Shown here piece after piece: positions 32,725 through 43,305 of a stretch of 64,000 nucleotides of DNA; positions within the stretch are counted from its first letter, which is position 1; the number at the start of each line of letters is the position of its first letter. Location of the stretch: NCBI RefSeq assembly GCF_947179515.1, contig NC_067477.1, forward strand, positions 131,924,465 to 131,988,464. Direction: 5' to 3'. A program made the translations under genes and the position numbers. The notes below the pieces were generated by a model. It made no database searches. It saw nothing but the letters and a program-made list of their open reading frames with translations, and was not told the DNA's origin. Source of the stretch: Apodemus sylvaticus. Lineage: Eukaryota > Chordata > Mammalia > Rodentia > Muridae.

Positions 32725-32870
32725 CTATCTATCCATCCATCCATCCATCCATCCATCCATCCATCTACCTACCTACCTACCTACTTACCTATCTAGACAA
32801 GATTTCACTATGTAGCCCAGGCTGGCCTGGAATATGACCCTCCTGCCTAAGCCTTGCTATCCTGGTGCTT
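32725..32870 (-). mobile_element. B1 SINE remnant with tetranucleotide tail
   Basis: TATC, CATC and CTAC tetramers (32725-32797) precede AAGATTTCACTATGTAGCCC and AGGCTGGCCTGGAATATG, the left half of an antisense B1. Confidence 0.65.
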
Positions 32871-34984
32871 CCTGTGGGGACTTCCGGTTGCCTCTGGACC
32901 AGCCCCTACTCGGACCTCAGATCTCAGTTTGAATGGTACTTCGGGAAGACTTCTGCAACTAGACCGGGGCCCTTTTGTGTTATGGGCTTCCTGATGTACC
33001 GATTGCCACCTTTCAGACAGCCACATGCCTGGTCCCTCACGTTTCTCCACGCTCTCGGGCCACCCATGAGGTGGAGATTGAATGTGGCTTCTTTGTATCA
33101 GAGACGAGGCACAGAGTCTGTCAGAGTCAGAGGGGCAGCACTACTCACAACTTTGGAAAAGAAGATGGTTGTGTGGGGGAGGGACAGGTCACCAGGTCAC
33201 CAGGTGCCCTCTGGGAGCTGTGGGCAGGGGGATTTAGCCAATCCCGAGGTTAGGACTCTCTTGCCAGGACAGCTTTGCTCTCTCTGGTGGTTTTCATTAT
33301 TTTTTATTCCCAGACTATTTTGGAAGCTGGCTGCCATGGGGACTGAGTCTTTGGAAGGCCCAGGCATCCTTTTTTCTCCTAACCCCACCCCCCTCCATTT
33401 CTATTCCTTCTTAATTGGTTTTTAGTTCCCTGGCTTTCAGGCCGTCTGTTTATTTTGATTGCAACTCCACAGAACAAATCTCTAATGAACCAGCTTGTGG
33501 GGAGAGCCATTAGCAGCCGCCTGCCTCCAGGGACTGGGGGAGGTGCCTGGCCTGGGTCCCAGCCTGGACTTCCACGCAATGAGGAAGCAGTGGCCAGGTA
33601 CTGGGTGGCTGGCTGCCTGTGCAGGGCCTCTGTCTTCCTTCCTTCAGGTGTAGTCTGGAGATGGGAACAGTTTGTCCTCCATAAGCTGTCAGAAGCCTCA
33701 ACTGAGGTGACCTCATTAGCACTCTGATGCACTGAGAGAGGTTGGGCTGCCCAGGCTCCCTGAGTTACTCCAGTAAACCCAAAGGGTCTATGCTGAGTAG
33801 CTTGCTGTCCAGACAAGGGGAGTAAGGCTGAAGAACTGAGAAGCCAGTTATCTGGCCAGCAAACCTCTGAGGAAGATACAGATAAATGGAGAAACCTCCC
33901 AAGTGTCACTGTGTTCAGGGTGAACTGGCAACTGATGGTCCTGGCTGGGTTCTGCAGGCCCCAGCTCTCTGGAGCAGATGCCTGTCTGTGTGGTGTGGGC
34001 CTGACACCATTTACAGGTTTACTCCAATGACTGGACATGATCCCTTCTGTCCAGAGTTTTGCAAACAGGAAGAGCATGTGAGCACGTTATTGTTGTGGGC
34101 ATGGAGTACAGAATGATTCCTGCAGCTTCCTTACCTTGGACAAGCTTGTCTCCTCCAGTCGACCTCACAGATCTGGTCACTTGTCTGTTCCTCACTGACC
34201 TCCTTCTGCCAAAGTCACTCATCTTAGGAGTACAGACCTGGGGCCAGCGGGACCAGGAGCTTCCTTCCATTTATGTCAAGCCCCATGGCCTTCTGACTTG
34301 GGGCTACCTCTCTGAGAAGCTCTGGGGTACACTTCAGCCTCTGTCCCATCCCTGCCTTCTGTCCGGCTGGCCTTCTTTCCTACTTAGTACTGCAGGCCCA
34401 TGAGATCTCTTTGGACAGGAGGTCTCCCTCCCTGCCTGTTCTCCCTGGTTGGCTCTCCATTTATTCCTCACGGTGATGTCCTGGCCTTTCTCAGTGGCTG
34501 GGTAGAAAGAGGCCTGCCTGGGCAGTGGGTCACGGAGGTTAGAAGGGTCCTTGCTGCAAAGTGCTTCTTGCTTACAGCGGGAACAAACTACAGAACCGTG
34601 GATGCGCTCCCCTCTGGCGTTCCCAAGGCCACTCTTTGTTTCACAAGAGAGTCCAAAGGAAGACAAAGTTGGCCATGGAGAATTGCAGAGTGCCTTCTGA
34701 TGTTAAGAACAGCTAATTAGCCAGGCCCAGGGGTGGACATGGAGCTGAACTTTTTTACCTCACTGGTATTCACGTCAGGCCACAGGGCTCCTGCCCCGAT
34801 CAGTCTCATTTGGCGGTCCCCCTGACTGCCATCTTTCCGGCAGGGGACCCCGAGTTCCTCTCGCTATCACACAATGTCCCACAAACCCCCATGGTCTGCC
34901 ACCTCTGTCTCCCTTTTCCTGTCCAATCACAGGCCTCTTCCACTGCCCTAATGTGATTGGACAGGGAAAATACTGCAACATAGC
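32871..34984. other. unannotated unique-looking sequence with long open frames on both strands
   Basis: About 2.1 kb with no recognised transposon. The longest frames are 186 codons on + (32865-33425) and 232 codons on - (33379-34077). Neither shows a known domain, signal peptide or repeat structure, and both overlap other open frames, so I treat them as chance or noncoding exon. A CACCAGGT direct repeat lies at 33190-33204. Confidence 0.45.
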
Positions 34985-35150
34985 AGCTCTTATAAAAGAA
35001 AACATTTAATTGGGGCTGGCGTACAGTTTTAGAGGTTTCATCCATTGTCATCATGTCAGGGAAAATGGCTGCTTGTAGGCTTACATGGTGCTGGAGAAGG
35101 AGCTGAGTGTTCCACCACATCTGGATTCGGATCTGCAGTCAAGAGAGAGA

Positions 35151-35215
<65 letters not shown>

Positions 35216-35421
35216 GAGAGAGAGAGAGAGAGAACATCAAACACCACTGGGCCTGGCTCGAGCTTCTGAATCCTCAAAGCCCACCCGTGATTCACTTCCT
35301 CCAATAAGGCCACACCCACCCAACAAGGCCACACCCCCAATCCTTCTAAGCAGTGCCACTCCCTGATGACCAAGCATTCAAATCTATGAGCCTACAGGAG
35401 CCATTCCTATTCAAGCCACCA
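34985..35421 (-). mobile_element. rodent L1-type 3'-end repeat with internal (GA)n
   Basis: AAAACATTTAATTGGGGCTG, GTTTTAGAGGTTTCATCC and TGGTGCTGGAGAAGGAGCTG lie left of a GA array (35147-35232). CACTTCCTCCAATAAGGCC, CCAAGCATTCAAATCTATG and AGCCATTCCTATTCAAGCC lie right of it. This is the antisense form of the family at 8583-8880. Confidence 0.75.
35147..35232. repeat. (GA)n microsatellite inside a repeat
   Basis: About 40 GA units with a few AAAG interruptions, embedded in the L1-type repeat. Confidence 0.96.
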
Positions 35422-35604
35422 CAAGAGACAAACGTATAAACAACATTCATATTGCTGAGGACTGAAGTAGAGACGGCCAGGAATCAGGAAAAAAGAAAAA
35501 AGAATTTTTTTGAGTTTCAGCTTCAGAGAAAGCTTCAGGGAGCCCACACTGCCACCAGGGAGAGTGCCTGACTCTACAGAGTAGCCCTCACAATATTTTT
35601 CTTG

Positions 35605-35955
35605 TATTTATTTGTTTATCAGTATGTGCGGGATATGTTGTGCTGTGTGTCCTTGTGTGTACCTGGGCAGACGGAGGCCGGAGGTGATGTTGAAGGTCTT
35701 TCCTGGATCGCCAGCTTCCTTTATCTCTTGAGACAGGGCCTCCCTCAGAGCCTGAAGCTCGTGGGTTTGTCCAGGCCGGCTGTTCACCGAGCTTCAGGGA
35801 TCTGCTGGGAGGGGCCGCGTTTTGGTTTTTGTTTTTTCCCTCGCTCTACTGTCTGCCTTCCCCGTGCTGGGATTACAGGCATGCATCACCTTCCCTGGCC
35901 TGTGGATGTGAACTCAGGTCCTCACAGTAGCACAGCAGGCATTTACTGAGTATGG
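35605..35955 (-). mobile_element. B4 SINE
   Basis: GCAGACGGAGGCCGGAGGTG, TCTTGAGACAGGGCCTCCC, GCTGGGATTACAGGCATGC and GTGGATGTGAACTCAGGTCC occur in the antisense B4 order. A T-rich stretch near 35820-35840 splits the B1-like part. Confidence 0.72.
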
Positions 35956-36087
35956 CCCCTGCCCTACAGCATGAGTCTTGTACATATCTCACACATAGCA
36001 CAGTGCTGCAAAGAACAGTCTAGAGCTATAAGGACTTTCTCTGGCAGTACTTTTAATATGACTGAAGTTGTCCATCTGGAAATGCAT

Positions 36088-36300
36088 TAGACCTGGGGTT
36101 ACTCACCTCTTTCTGGGAAGGGCCAGATTTTCAATATTTTCCGCACTGTGGGCCATACACTCCCTTCCTAACACTGAAGTATCAATATGCAGTCCCAAGA
36201 AAATAGGCCTGACTGTGAGCCAGTGAACCTTATTTACCGAAAAGGGCCTGAGCCAGGTTGGCCTGTAGGCTGAAGCTAACGGGACCCTGCTCTAGCATAC
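36088..36300 (+). mobile_element. hAT-type DNA transposon remnant
   Basis: GAAGGGCCAGATTTTCAATATTTT-like sequence, then GTGGGCCATACAC, AACCTTATTTACCGAAA and a right end with GGACCCTGCTCTAGC. It matches the layout of an old nonautonomous hAT element (AAAGGGCCAGATAGTAAAT, then GCGGGCCATA, then CAACCCCTGCTCTAG). No transposase coding sequence. Confidence 0.5.
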
Positions 36301-36941
36301 ACCTCACCTGCCAACAGCAACGTCTTGCCAAAGCAGCCACGGCAGGGCACAGAAGGAATCGAAGACCTCGAGGCCAGCTGTAGGCCTTCACTGCACTTTC
36401 TACAATTGTCCCTCATCCCCATGATGGGACATGCCTGTGTTCTTTTATTTTGTTTTTGTTTGCATGTTTATTTTCAGATTTGCTGAAGATGTTTTTTGTT
36501 GTTATTTTGCTCAAAGTCATAAAAAAAGCCATCCAGCTTCATGATTCCTACCAGGGAAGTCCCCAGTCTGCTGCTTTAAGTGTTTCTTTTGTTAACATGG
36601 TCACTCCAGAAGACACTGATGCCTTCCCCATTGTCCTCTGTCCACACCACCTCCCAAGTGTCAAGTAATGGAGAAAGTACAAACAATATTCTCAACCTTT
36701 AGAAGTGCTTCAATCTCTCTGGTCCAAAGTCCTGCCCTTGGTCTTAGAGCAGCAAGACAAACTCTCTTCATGAGGTCTCTATGAATTGGTACCTGGCTTC
36801 TGAGGCTGTCATCTCAGAGCTAGAGTCAGACGCGTTAGAAGCAGATATCACCAAATATTTTAAGATATTCAGCCTACATGCCAGTCTTATTTCGAACATC
36901 AATCCCTGAACAGTCTCAAACCTTTGATTGGTGATGAATTG

Positions 36942-36942
<1 letters not shown>
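36301..36942. other. unannotated sequence
   Basis: No recognisable gene or transposon in about 640 bp. Confidence 0.4.
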
Positions 36943-36976
<34 letters not shown>

Positions 36977-37108
36977 CAGGATCTCTCTGTGTAAGCTTGA
37001 TTGTCTTGGAATTCACTATGGAGACCAGGCTGGCCTCAAACTCACAGGAATCTGCCTACTTCTCCCTCCTGAGAATTGGGATTTAAGGGTATGCAACCAT
37101 CATATCTG
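36943..37108 (-). mobile_element. B1 SINE with (GT)n tail
   Basis: About 15 GT units (36943-36973), then GACAGGATCTCTCTGTGTAA, GACCAGGCTGGCCTCAAACTC and TGAGAATTGGGATTTAAGGG: an antisense B1 of moderate divergence. Confidence 0.85.
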
Positions 37109-38254
37109 ACCTGATTTAGATTTTTAAATAAAATATTGTTCTGTCAGAACACGGAAACATTAATCTCTCTTTTGCTGTAGAATTTTGGAATTTAAAGAAA
37201 TCTTGTACAAATATTATATAAATTGTTTGAAAGATTGTCTACCCTTTAAGATTAGAATTCTTGCTAGTGTGATATTCAAAAGAAATGGTACCCAGAAGCC
37301 TAAAGCAGATATTTTGGGACCCAGGGTAAGACTCGGTTGAGCTCCATCGGGTGTCCCAGGTAATGGAGCAGTTCTAAGATAGAAGGGTCACTCACAGAGA
37401 GAGTCCCCTTGCCCACCTCTGCTGTGAGGAATTAGCTTTGACCCCCCCCCCAGACTTATTGACCCCTAAGTAACTCTCCTAAATCCAGATAATCCTCTGA
37501 AGATCAACCCACACACCCATCACAGTCTGCTTGTCAAAGCCTGACAGGCACTGGGCCTGGGAGGAAAGCAGCCTGGGCTGACTGAGACTGAGCCCTGGTC
37601 ACTGTTTGAAATGGTCTTTCAGGTCTGGTGTGGAACAGTCTGTCAGGGGTGCCCAGCCTGGACGTCAAAGGGGACTCCTCCCTCCCACAACCGGTCTGAT
37701 AGAGAAAAAAGGTAATTTACTTAGAATCAGCCTGGGCTAGCATTTTCTTTGTTCTTTTTGGATCTGCTCTGCTTTGCAAAGGTACCCCAGGGGGTTGCTA
37801 AACGTGGCACACGGGTAATGCAGTGGTAATAGAAACAGACTCGGGGAGGATCAACCCCAGAGAACCTGAAGCCAGTTCCCAGACAGCCTGGACTGGAGGG
37901 TAGATCAACAGAGACAAACTTAATCCCTGTCCTCACAGAGACCTGCCCACTGGGCTTTAGCAAAAGCCACTGTGCTTGTCCTCTGTTCCTGGAGAATGTT
38001 GGCAAAACAGCCCCGAGCCCTGTGAAGGAGGAGGGCAGAAGGGCCCACCACAAATGGATTGGGGCCTTCAGAAATCTGTTGAGCTCTGCATCTGGAGGGA
38101 CCAAGCAGGCTGCAATGAGGAGAGGGCCTTGAGAGAGAATCAAGACCAAGCTGTCGCTAGCATCCAAGGGAAAACAAATATTTGATCTCTATACTATAGA
38201 TTTGTATACAAATCTCCTCTCTATACTGTAATGGGCATCGAGACACAGGGTGGG
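37109..38254. other. unannotated unique-looking sequence
   Basis: About 1.1 kb with no recognised gene or transposon. It has a short C-run near 37443. A 146-codon antisense open frame (37727-38167) has no known domain. Confidence 0.45.
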
Positions 38255-38347
38255 GTCTGTGGCCATTCCACCTTGAACGTGCCTAATTTTGTCTAGTCTC
38301 AGAAGCTAAGCAGAGTCCTCCTTGGCTACATCTGGGATTGGAGAAAC
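38255..38347 (+). pseudogene. 5S rRNA pseudogene, 3'-truncated
   Basis: GTCTGTGGCCATTCCACC begins a collinear match to the 5S rRNA 5' end (GTCTACGGCCATACCACC), continuing through TGAACGTGCC to GAAGCTAAGCAG, the pol III internal A-box region. The match extends weakly to the GGGATTGGAGA block and then stops, so about 25 terminal bases are lost. Many differences are C-to-T or G-to-A, as expected for methylated decay. About four fifths of positions agree. Not a functional 5S gene. Confidence 0.9.
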
Positions 38348-38459
38348 AGAGTGGCTAAGACCCGCCTATGTCAGGCACAACTGGGACATGTCAAGTGTAC
38401 AACTCCCAGACTCCAGGCTAAACCCTCTTCTCAGATCACACAGTCTGGTAGAGATGAAT

Positions 38460-38590
38460 TATTAAGGTTTGTGATTCATTCATGCATGCATTCATGTATT
38501 TACACATGCACATTCCATGTTTACACATGTTTACATTCATGTGTATGTATGCCTAGCGCTGTATAAGAGCTGTAGGAGACTCGGGAAACA
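38460..38590 (+). mobile_element. possible L2/MIR-class remnant
   Basis: GATTCATTCATGCATGCATTC, kept short here, followed by GTATGCCTAGCGCTGTATAA recalls the ATTCATTCATTCA and CCAGGCACTGTTCTAGG layout of old LINE2 3' regions. Weak evidence. Confidence 0.25.
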
Positions 38591-38627
38591 TACTATCTTG
38601 TCTTTGTACTCCAGGATCTTAAGTTCT

Positions 38628-38706
38628 AAATGCCACCACATGCACACAAACATACATGTGCACACATGTGAGTGTACATGAACACATACATACATGCAGA
38701 CACACA
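38628..38706. repeat. CA/CATA-rich low-complexity tract
   Basis: About 80 bp of imperfect ACACA and ACATACA units. Confidence 0.7.
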
Positions 38707-40479
38707 ACCAGGAACACTTCCATTTTGGTATAGCTGTAGAGTCCCTCCCATATCAAACCATGAAGACAGAAAGTGTCATAGGGTATGTACACTGTGAGGA
38801 ATGGATGTGTGCTGGGTGGTTGCACAGGGGGTCAGAGAATCATGTGTCTCAAGGTACTTCATTCCCAGCGCCTCAGTCAGCTTCTCAGCCTGAGCCCCAG
38901 CGATGCTCTCATTATGCAGTGTTGGCCCAGAATCCCTGGCCTGGACCTGCACAATGCAAGTAATCTGGGATTTGAAATCAATGGATTTGACTTAAAGCAG
39001 GACTCTAGGGACAGAACTAGGTCCATCTGTAAGTATATAACCCATGTGACAGGACTGGAGGAGAAAACAGAGCTGCCACCTCTTCCTGGTCTCCTGGGAC
39101 TCAAAGCTATTTAAAGCCTGGGACTTTTCTTCCTCTTGGGGTTGCAGGCTATGACACTTCTGGAGGGTCTGATATTTGTATCTCCCTCCAGGCTGTGCCC
39201 AGAATGGAGGGCTCTGCATCCAGAGATGGGTTTGCCTAAGACAGAGCCATGAGGAGGCCCTCCCAGACACCTGCGAAATCATGACTATTCAAGGTTTCTG
39301 TGCCGAGAGGAAAAACATTCCTCTTGTCTCTAAGTCCTGGGTCCAGCGCAGAGCCATGGTGGAAGGAAAAAAGATCAGAAGGAAAAAGAACAAATGGAAG
39401 CTAGTGACAGGAACATCAGCAAGTGAGTGGCCCATCTCTCTGTGGTCGGTGGCCATGGGACTTCCCCACCAGAATATTCACACCCACCAGCATAGCCACA
39501 GGAGCCACACTGATGCTAAATCTCAGGCTCTTCCAGAAAACCCATCCTTTGAACCTCAGAATCCTTTAGATTGTCCCCAAAGGCACAGATGTGCCCTCTG
39601 TGGGTGACAAGGATCAATCCACACTCATCCCTAATCGAAGTAGGCTGCTGGCTTCTCATCCTCTCCGTTCACAATGGTTCGTGACAATCTGCAGCATGTG
39701 AGGCCTTCCCAGAGCCTCTGGGAAACAGATTCATCCCATCTCTACCTTCTCGGAGCTGAAGTCTTAGCAAGAAAGGGAGACACTAAATCTCCTGGGTGGG
39801 GAGGAGGGCTGGCACTGCAGAAACACATGCCACACCCTGAGGTGTAGGCCAGAGTTAGTCAGATGGACAAGGGAAGGGACAGAGGAAGACAGTGAGGCTG
39901 AAGGACAGCCTGAAGCACCACAAGTATGCACTCCCCAGTGAGGGCCCACTCAAGTATGCACTCCCCACTGAGGGCCCACTCGGGCGTGTGGAGATCGGTG
40001 GAAGTACAAACTGGTACAAATCTCTCAGACAAAAAAGATGATATTGTGGATAAAAAGATAAAAAGGTATGGCCTCTTAGACCCTGTGTTTTCATATCTAG
40101 AAATGCATCCAAAAGATATAATCAGGACCATGCACAGAGGCGTACAGTGCAACAGGGCCTGAGCATCCCTAGGTCTGGTTGGTTGGACCCATCATGAGCA
40201 CATTACGATGACATGCAATGCAGACTCAAAAGTAAATAGATATCATGGCTTGTCCCTCTTGGCCTCTGTCTCAAAGCTGTACTGGTGAAGAACAAGAGAG
40301 GTCTATGAAGAGATGAGGGTGTGGGGCTCACTGGGGCCCCCGGGGAGCCTGGGGGAGACGGGAAGATCAGGCAGAGGTTGGCCATGCAGAAGAGAAGGGA
40401 GACTCAGGTCCAGCGGCGCTGACCTGGGGGAGGGGTGGCGTGCTCTGGCCAGGACAGCTGGGGCCCTGGCACCGGCTCC
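38707..40479. other. unannotated unique-looking sequence
   Basis: No recognised gene or transposon in about 1.8 kb, apart from a 30-bp duplication at 39921-39980. CTCCCTCCAG at 39180-39189 followed by a short frame with a CxxxGGxCxxxxxC pattern is discussed as a weak exon candidate. Confidence 0.45.
39921..39980. repeat. 30-bp tandem duplication
   Basis: Units at 39921-39950 and 39951-39980 both start CAAGTATGCACTCCCCA and differ by one base. Confidence 0.95.
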
Positions 40480-40489
40480 AGGCTCCGGG

Positions 40490-40690
40490 TTTACAGAGCT
40501 TTAAAAGCTTATTAAAAGGGCTCCTTAGACATCAGACGGCCCTTAAAAATCAATATTTTGATGATTTGAGTGCAAGGGAATCAGAAACATATGGATCAAA
40601 TTGCCCTCGAATTATACACACTTTAAAAAATGTGTTGGTCTTTAGCAGGCTCCAAATATTTGAAAAACAGACAGACACATTGTCCTCTTC
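40490..40690. promoter_or_regulatory. candidate conserved noncoding element
   Basis: A repeat-free, AT-rich block with a sharp compositional change from its GC-rich left neighbour. It has TTTAAAAGCTTATTAAAA, AAAATCAATATTTTGATG (palindromic) and CAAATATTTGAAAA (palindromic). Such composition is typical of conserved developmental elements, but conservation cannot be tested here. Confidence 0.35.
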
Positions 40691-42008
40691 TCCAGACAGA
40701 GGTCACCTTGAAGGATCTGCAGAGGAGGTCTGTGGGAGCTGGCAGAGCTCAGGGGAGAGGCTGGGTGAGCGCTCTGGAGAGCCTTCTGCATAGGTGGGAC
40801 AGCGAGGAGTGACCATGTGCATGATGACCAAAGAGAGTTGCAGCCGTGACTCTGCTCTGCTGTCCCCAGAAGGCAGGTAGACTCTGAGGGAGGAGTTCAA
40901 AGCCACAGTTCTCATCTCCAACCCTCATTCTAAGGAGGCACAAGGTGTGTCTGGACCCAAGGGAAACCTCTCTCACGGACCAGCCTGTCCGTGGGACTCA
41001 ATTCAAGCCCAGTCCTGTTCACTGCGTCCACTCCTTCTCTGTCCCAGCACCAGAGCTTGCCTTGGTGAAGTGGCGGAGTCCATGGGGACTGGTAGTCAGT
41101 CTGGTGGGGATGCCAACCAGGGGACCGCAGACTGCATTTTGGGGTGAGGGTTTGTGGATGTGGCAGTTGGGTTGGGAGTGGGGCTCTCTGGCTTTTGAAC
41201 TCTGTCTCTGGAGCCTAGAGGAGGAGATCAGGCACACCTGGAGGCCTGGCCTGAGGTGTTCTTTGTTCTTCCAGCCTTGAATAAAGACACTCCACAAGAA
41301 TGAATAGGGACTTATCTGGCTTCCTTTTCCTGCCCATTCTGCCCTCCTCCACCCTCCCCTCCCCCCTCCCCCACCCTCACTCCTGAAGGTGGGTTTTTTT
41401 TTTTTTTTGGTCCTGGGAAAGCTGAATGGAGGAAGAAGATGAGAGAGTACTGTCCTGAAGTGGAGGAATGTGACTCAGATGCATCCTTAGCCACCCCATC
41501 TCCTTGGACCTCTGCTCTCTCCATCAAAGAACACACTCAACTTGTGATGTCCATTTCTTCCTGAACACCAGGCCACCTAGTACATTCCAGGCCTCTACAC
41601 GGCCCTCCCCAGGGCCTCACAGACCACTGATGGCCCTTGAGCTCCTCCATCAGTCAGAACCAGCATGTGACTATCCCACCTGGACGGCAGGCTTGCAGGC
41701 CAGGATCAAGGCCCAAGCCTCTGATGTTCAAACAACAGTGCACAGTTGTGGTCCAGTCTGAGGAGGGAGGCAAAGGGAGGACCATCAGAAGCAGAAATGA
41801 GGGCAGCTGGGCAAGCCCTCAGAGGAGATGTCGGCTGGCACAGGCCTATGGGACACAACAGGCCACTAGCAGGTGGCCACTGGCCTTGGGGGGCGGGGAC
41901 GATATTGGAGATTAAAAGGAGACAAGCCAGTCTGCTCACTCTATTGATTCTTTACAGCCCCGCCCCCTGCACTTTCTGGGGGCATTCTGGAGACTCAACC
42001 CTAGAAGC
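40691..42008. other. unannotated unique-looking sequence
   Basis: No recognised gene or transposon in about 1.3 kb. A T-run lies at 41395-41408. Several overlapping open frames have no domains. Confidence 0.45.
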
Positions 42009-42080
42009 TGCTTCTCCTTGTCTCTTAGCACTCACCTCTGGAGATCCCACCATGGAAAGAAGCAAGACCCTGGCTTGGAC
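42009..42080 (+). repeat. 72-bp inverted duplication, left arm
   Basis: This arm starts TGCTTCTCCTTG, contains CCCACCATGGAAAG and ends GGCTTGGAC. Its reverse complement matches 43306-43377 at 67 of 72 positions. The loop between arms is about 1.2 kb. It is not a SINE or LINE sequence I recognise. Confidence 0.93.
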
Positions 42081-42486
42081 CAGACCAGGCCAGCACTGGG
42101 ATGACTGCCCTGGAGAAAGAGACACCTCTGTACAAATGGCTGCTCTGTTAGAGTGTGCTGGGGTCTGCTCCCAGGACTCCCAAATGTGTCTTTGAGCCAA
42201 GGCTGGGCCTGGCTCTTCAGATCTGGGACAACACTGTCTCCGCACTTAACAGCTGATGTTTAAGCATCACCACCACATGCCCAAACAAATGCAGCCCACT
42301 CCCAAGCTTGGTGCAAGGCTCCCCACCACTGACAGTGCAGGCTAACTGGGGTGTGGCCTATGTGCTGCCCATTCTGCTGCCTCTCCACCCTCTCATCCGA
42401 TAACACACCAGGGTCACTTCTCTGGCACCTTTCTCTTCAGATCCACATCTCCAACATCCAATGGGACACACACCAAAGCTGAGAGC
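42081..42486. other. unannotated sequence
   Basis: No recognisable gene or repeat in about 400 bp. Confidence 0.4.
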
Positions 42487-42546
42487 CCTCCTCCTCCCTC
42501 TCCTCCTCCCTCTCCTCCTCCCTCTCCTCCTCCCTCTCCTCCTTCC
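42487..42546. repeat. 12-bp CTCCTCCCT minisatellite
   Basis: About five near-perfect units of CTCCTCCCTCTC in 60 bp, a pyrimidine-only tract. Confidence 0.92.
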
Positions 42547-42754
42547 TCGTGTTCCTGCCTGTCATTTGCTGCTCAGTGGAAAGGTCACAAGTCTAGGGTC
42601 TGCCTTGACCTTGTCCTTGTCCTCTCAAGTCAGTCCAAAGCCTCCCTAGACAGTCACATCTGTCTCTCATCTTCTTCCCATAATCTCTAACCTTACCCAG
42701 TCTTTTCCCTTTTCTCTCTTTCTCTCTCTCTTTCTTTCTTTCTTACTAAATTCA

Positions 42755-42823
42755 AGAAATGGAATCCAGGACCTCATGCATGCTAGGTGATTGTTTAATT
42801 ACTGAACTAGTTCCCTAGCTCTC
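42755..42823 (-). mobile_element. ID-like SINE head
   Basis: GGAATCCAGGACCTCATGC, ATGCTAGGTGATTG, then TACTGAACTAGTTCCCTAGC match antisense ID (CAGGGCCTCATGCATGCTAGG, then ACTGAGCTACATCCCC). A CT-rich tract (42716-42746) is its left neighbour. Confidence 0.6.
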
Positions 42824-42832
42824 TTATTTTTA

Positions 42833-43244
42833 ATTGTGTATGTGTGTGTATATGCATGTATTTGTGTGTATATGCATGCATGTGTGCATATGTATGTGTA
42901 ATATGTGTGATGTGTGTATGTGTAGGTGTGTATATGTGCATGCATGTGTATATGTGCATATGTTTATGTGTGTGTATTGTTTATGTATGCATGTATGCAT
43001 ATGTATATGTACACGTGTATATATATGTGTGCATGTGTATGTGTCCATGTCTATATATGTGTACATGTATGTGTATGCATATGTGTATATATGTGTGTGT
43101 GCATATATGTGTGTATGTGTGTGTACATGTGTATGTTTGATATGTATGTATGTGTAGGTGAGTGTATGTGTGATATGTGTGTATGTGTAGGTATGTATAT
43201 GCATGTGTATACGTGCATGTGTCTGTGTGTATGTGTGTTTATGT

Positions 43245-43282
<38 letters not shown>

Positions 43283-43305
43283 TGTGTGTACATGTGTCTG
43301 TGTGT
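42833..43305. repeat. 0.47-kb compound TG/TATG tract
   Basis: Alternating purine-pyrimidine sequence made of GT, TATG, CATG and GTATATG blocks over about 470 bp, ending in a purer GT array (43250-43290). It is strongly Z-DNA-prone. The Cys/Val/Tyr-rich (+) and His/Thr-rich (-) open frames are artefacts. Its right end abuts the right arm of the inverted duplication. Confidence 0.97.

Noticed and set aside
38255..38347. Functional 5S rRNA gene
   Set aside because: The 3' end is missing and internal control positions have decayed, so it is called a pseudogene.
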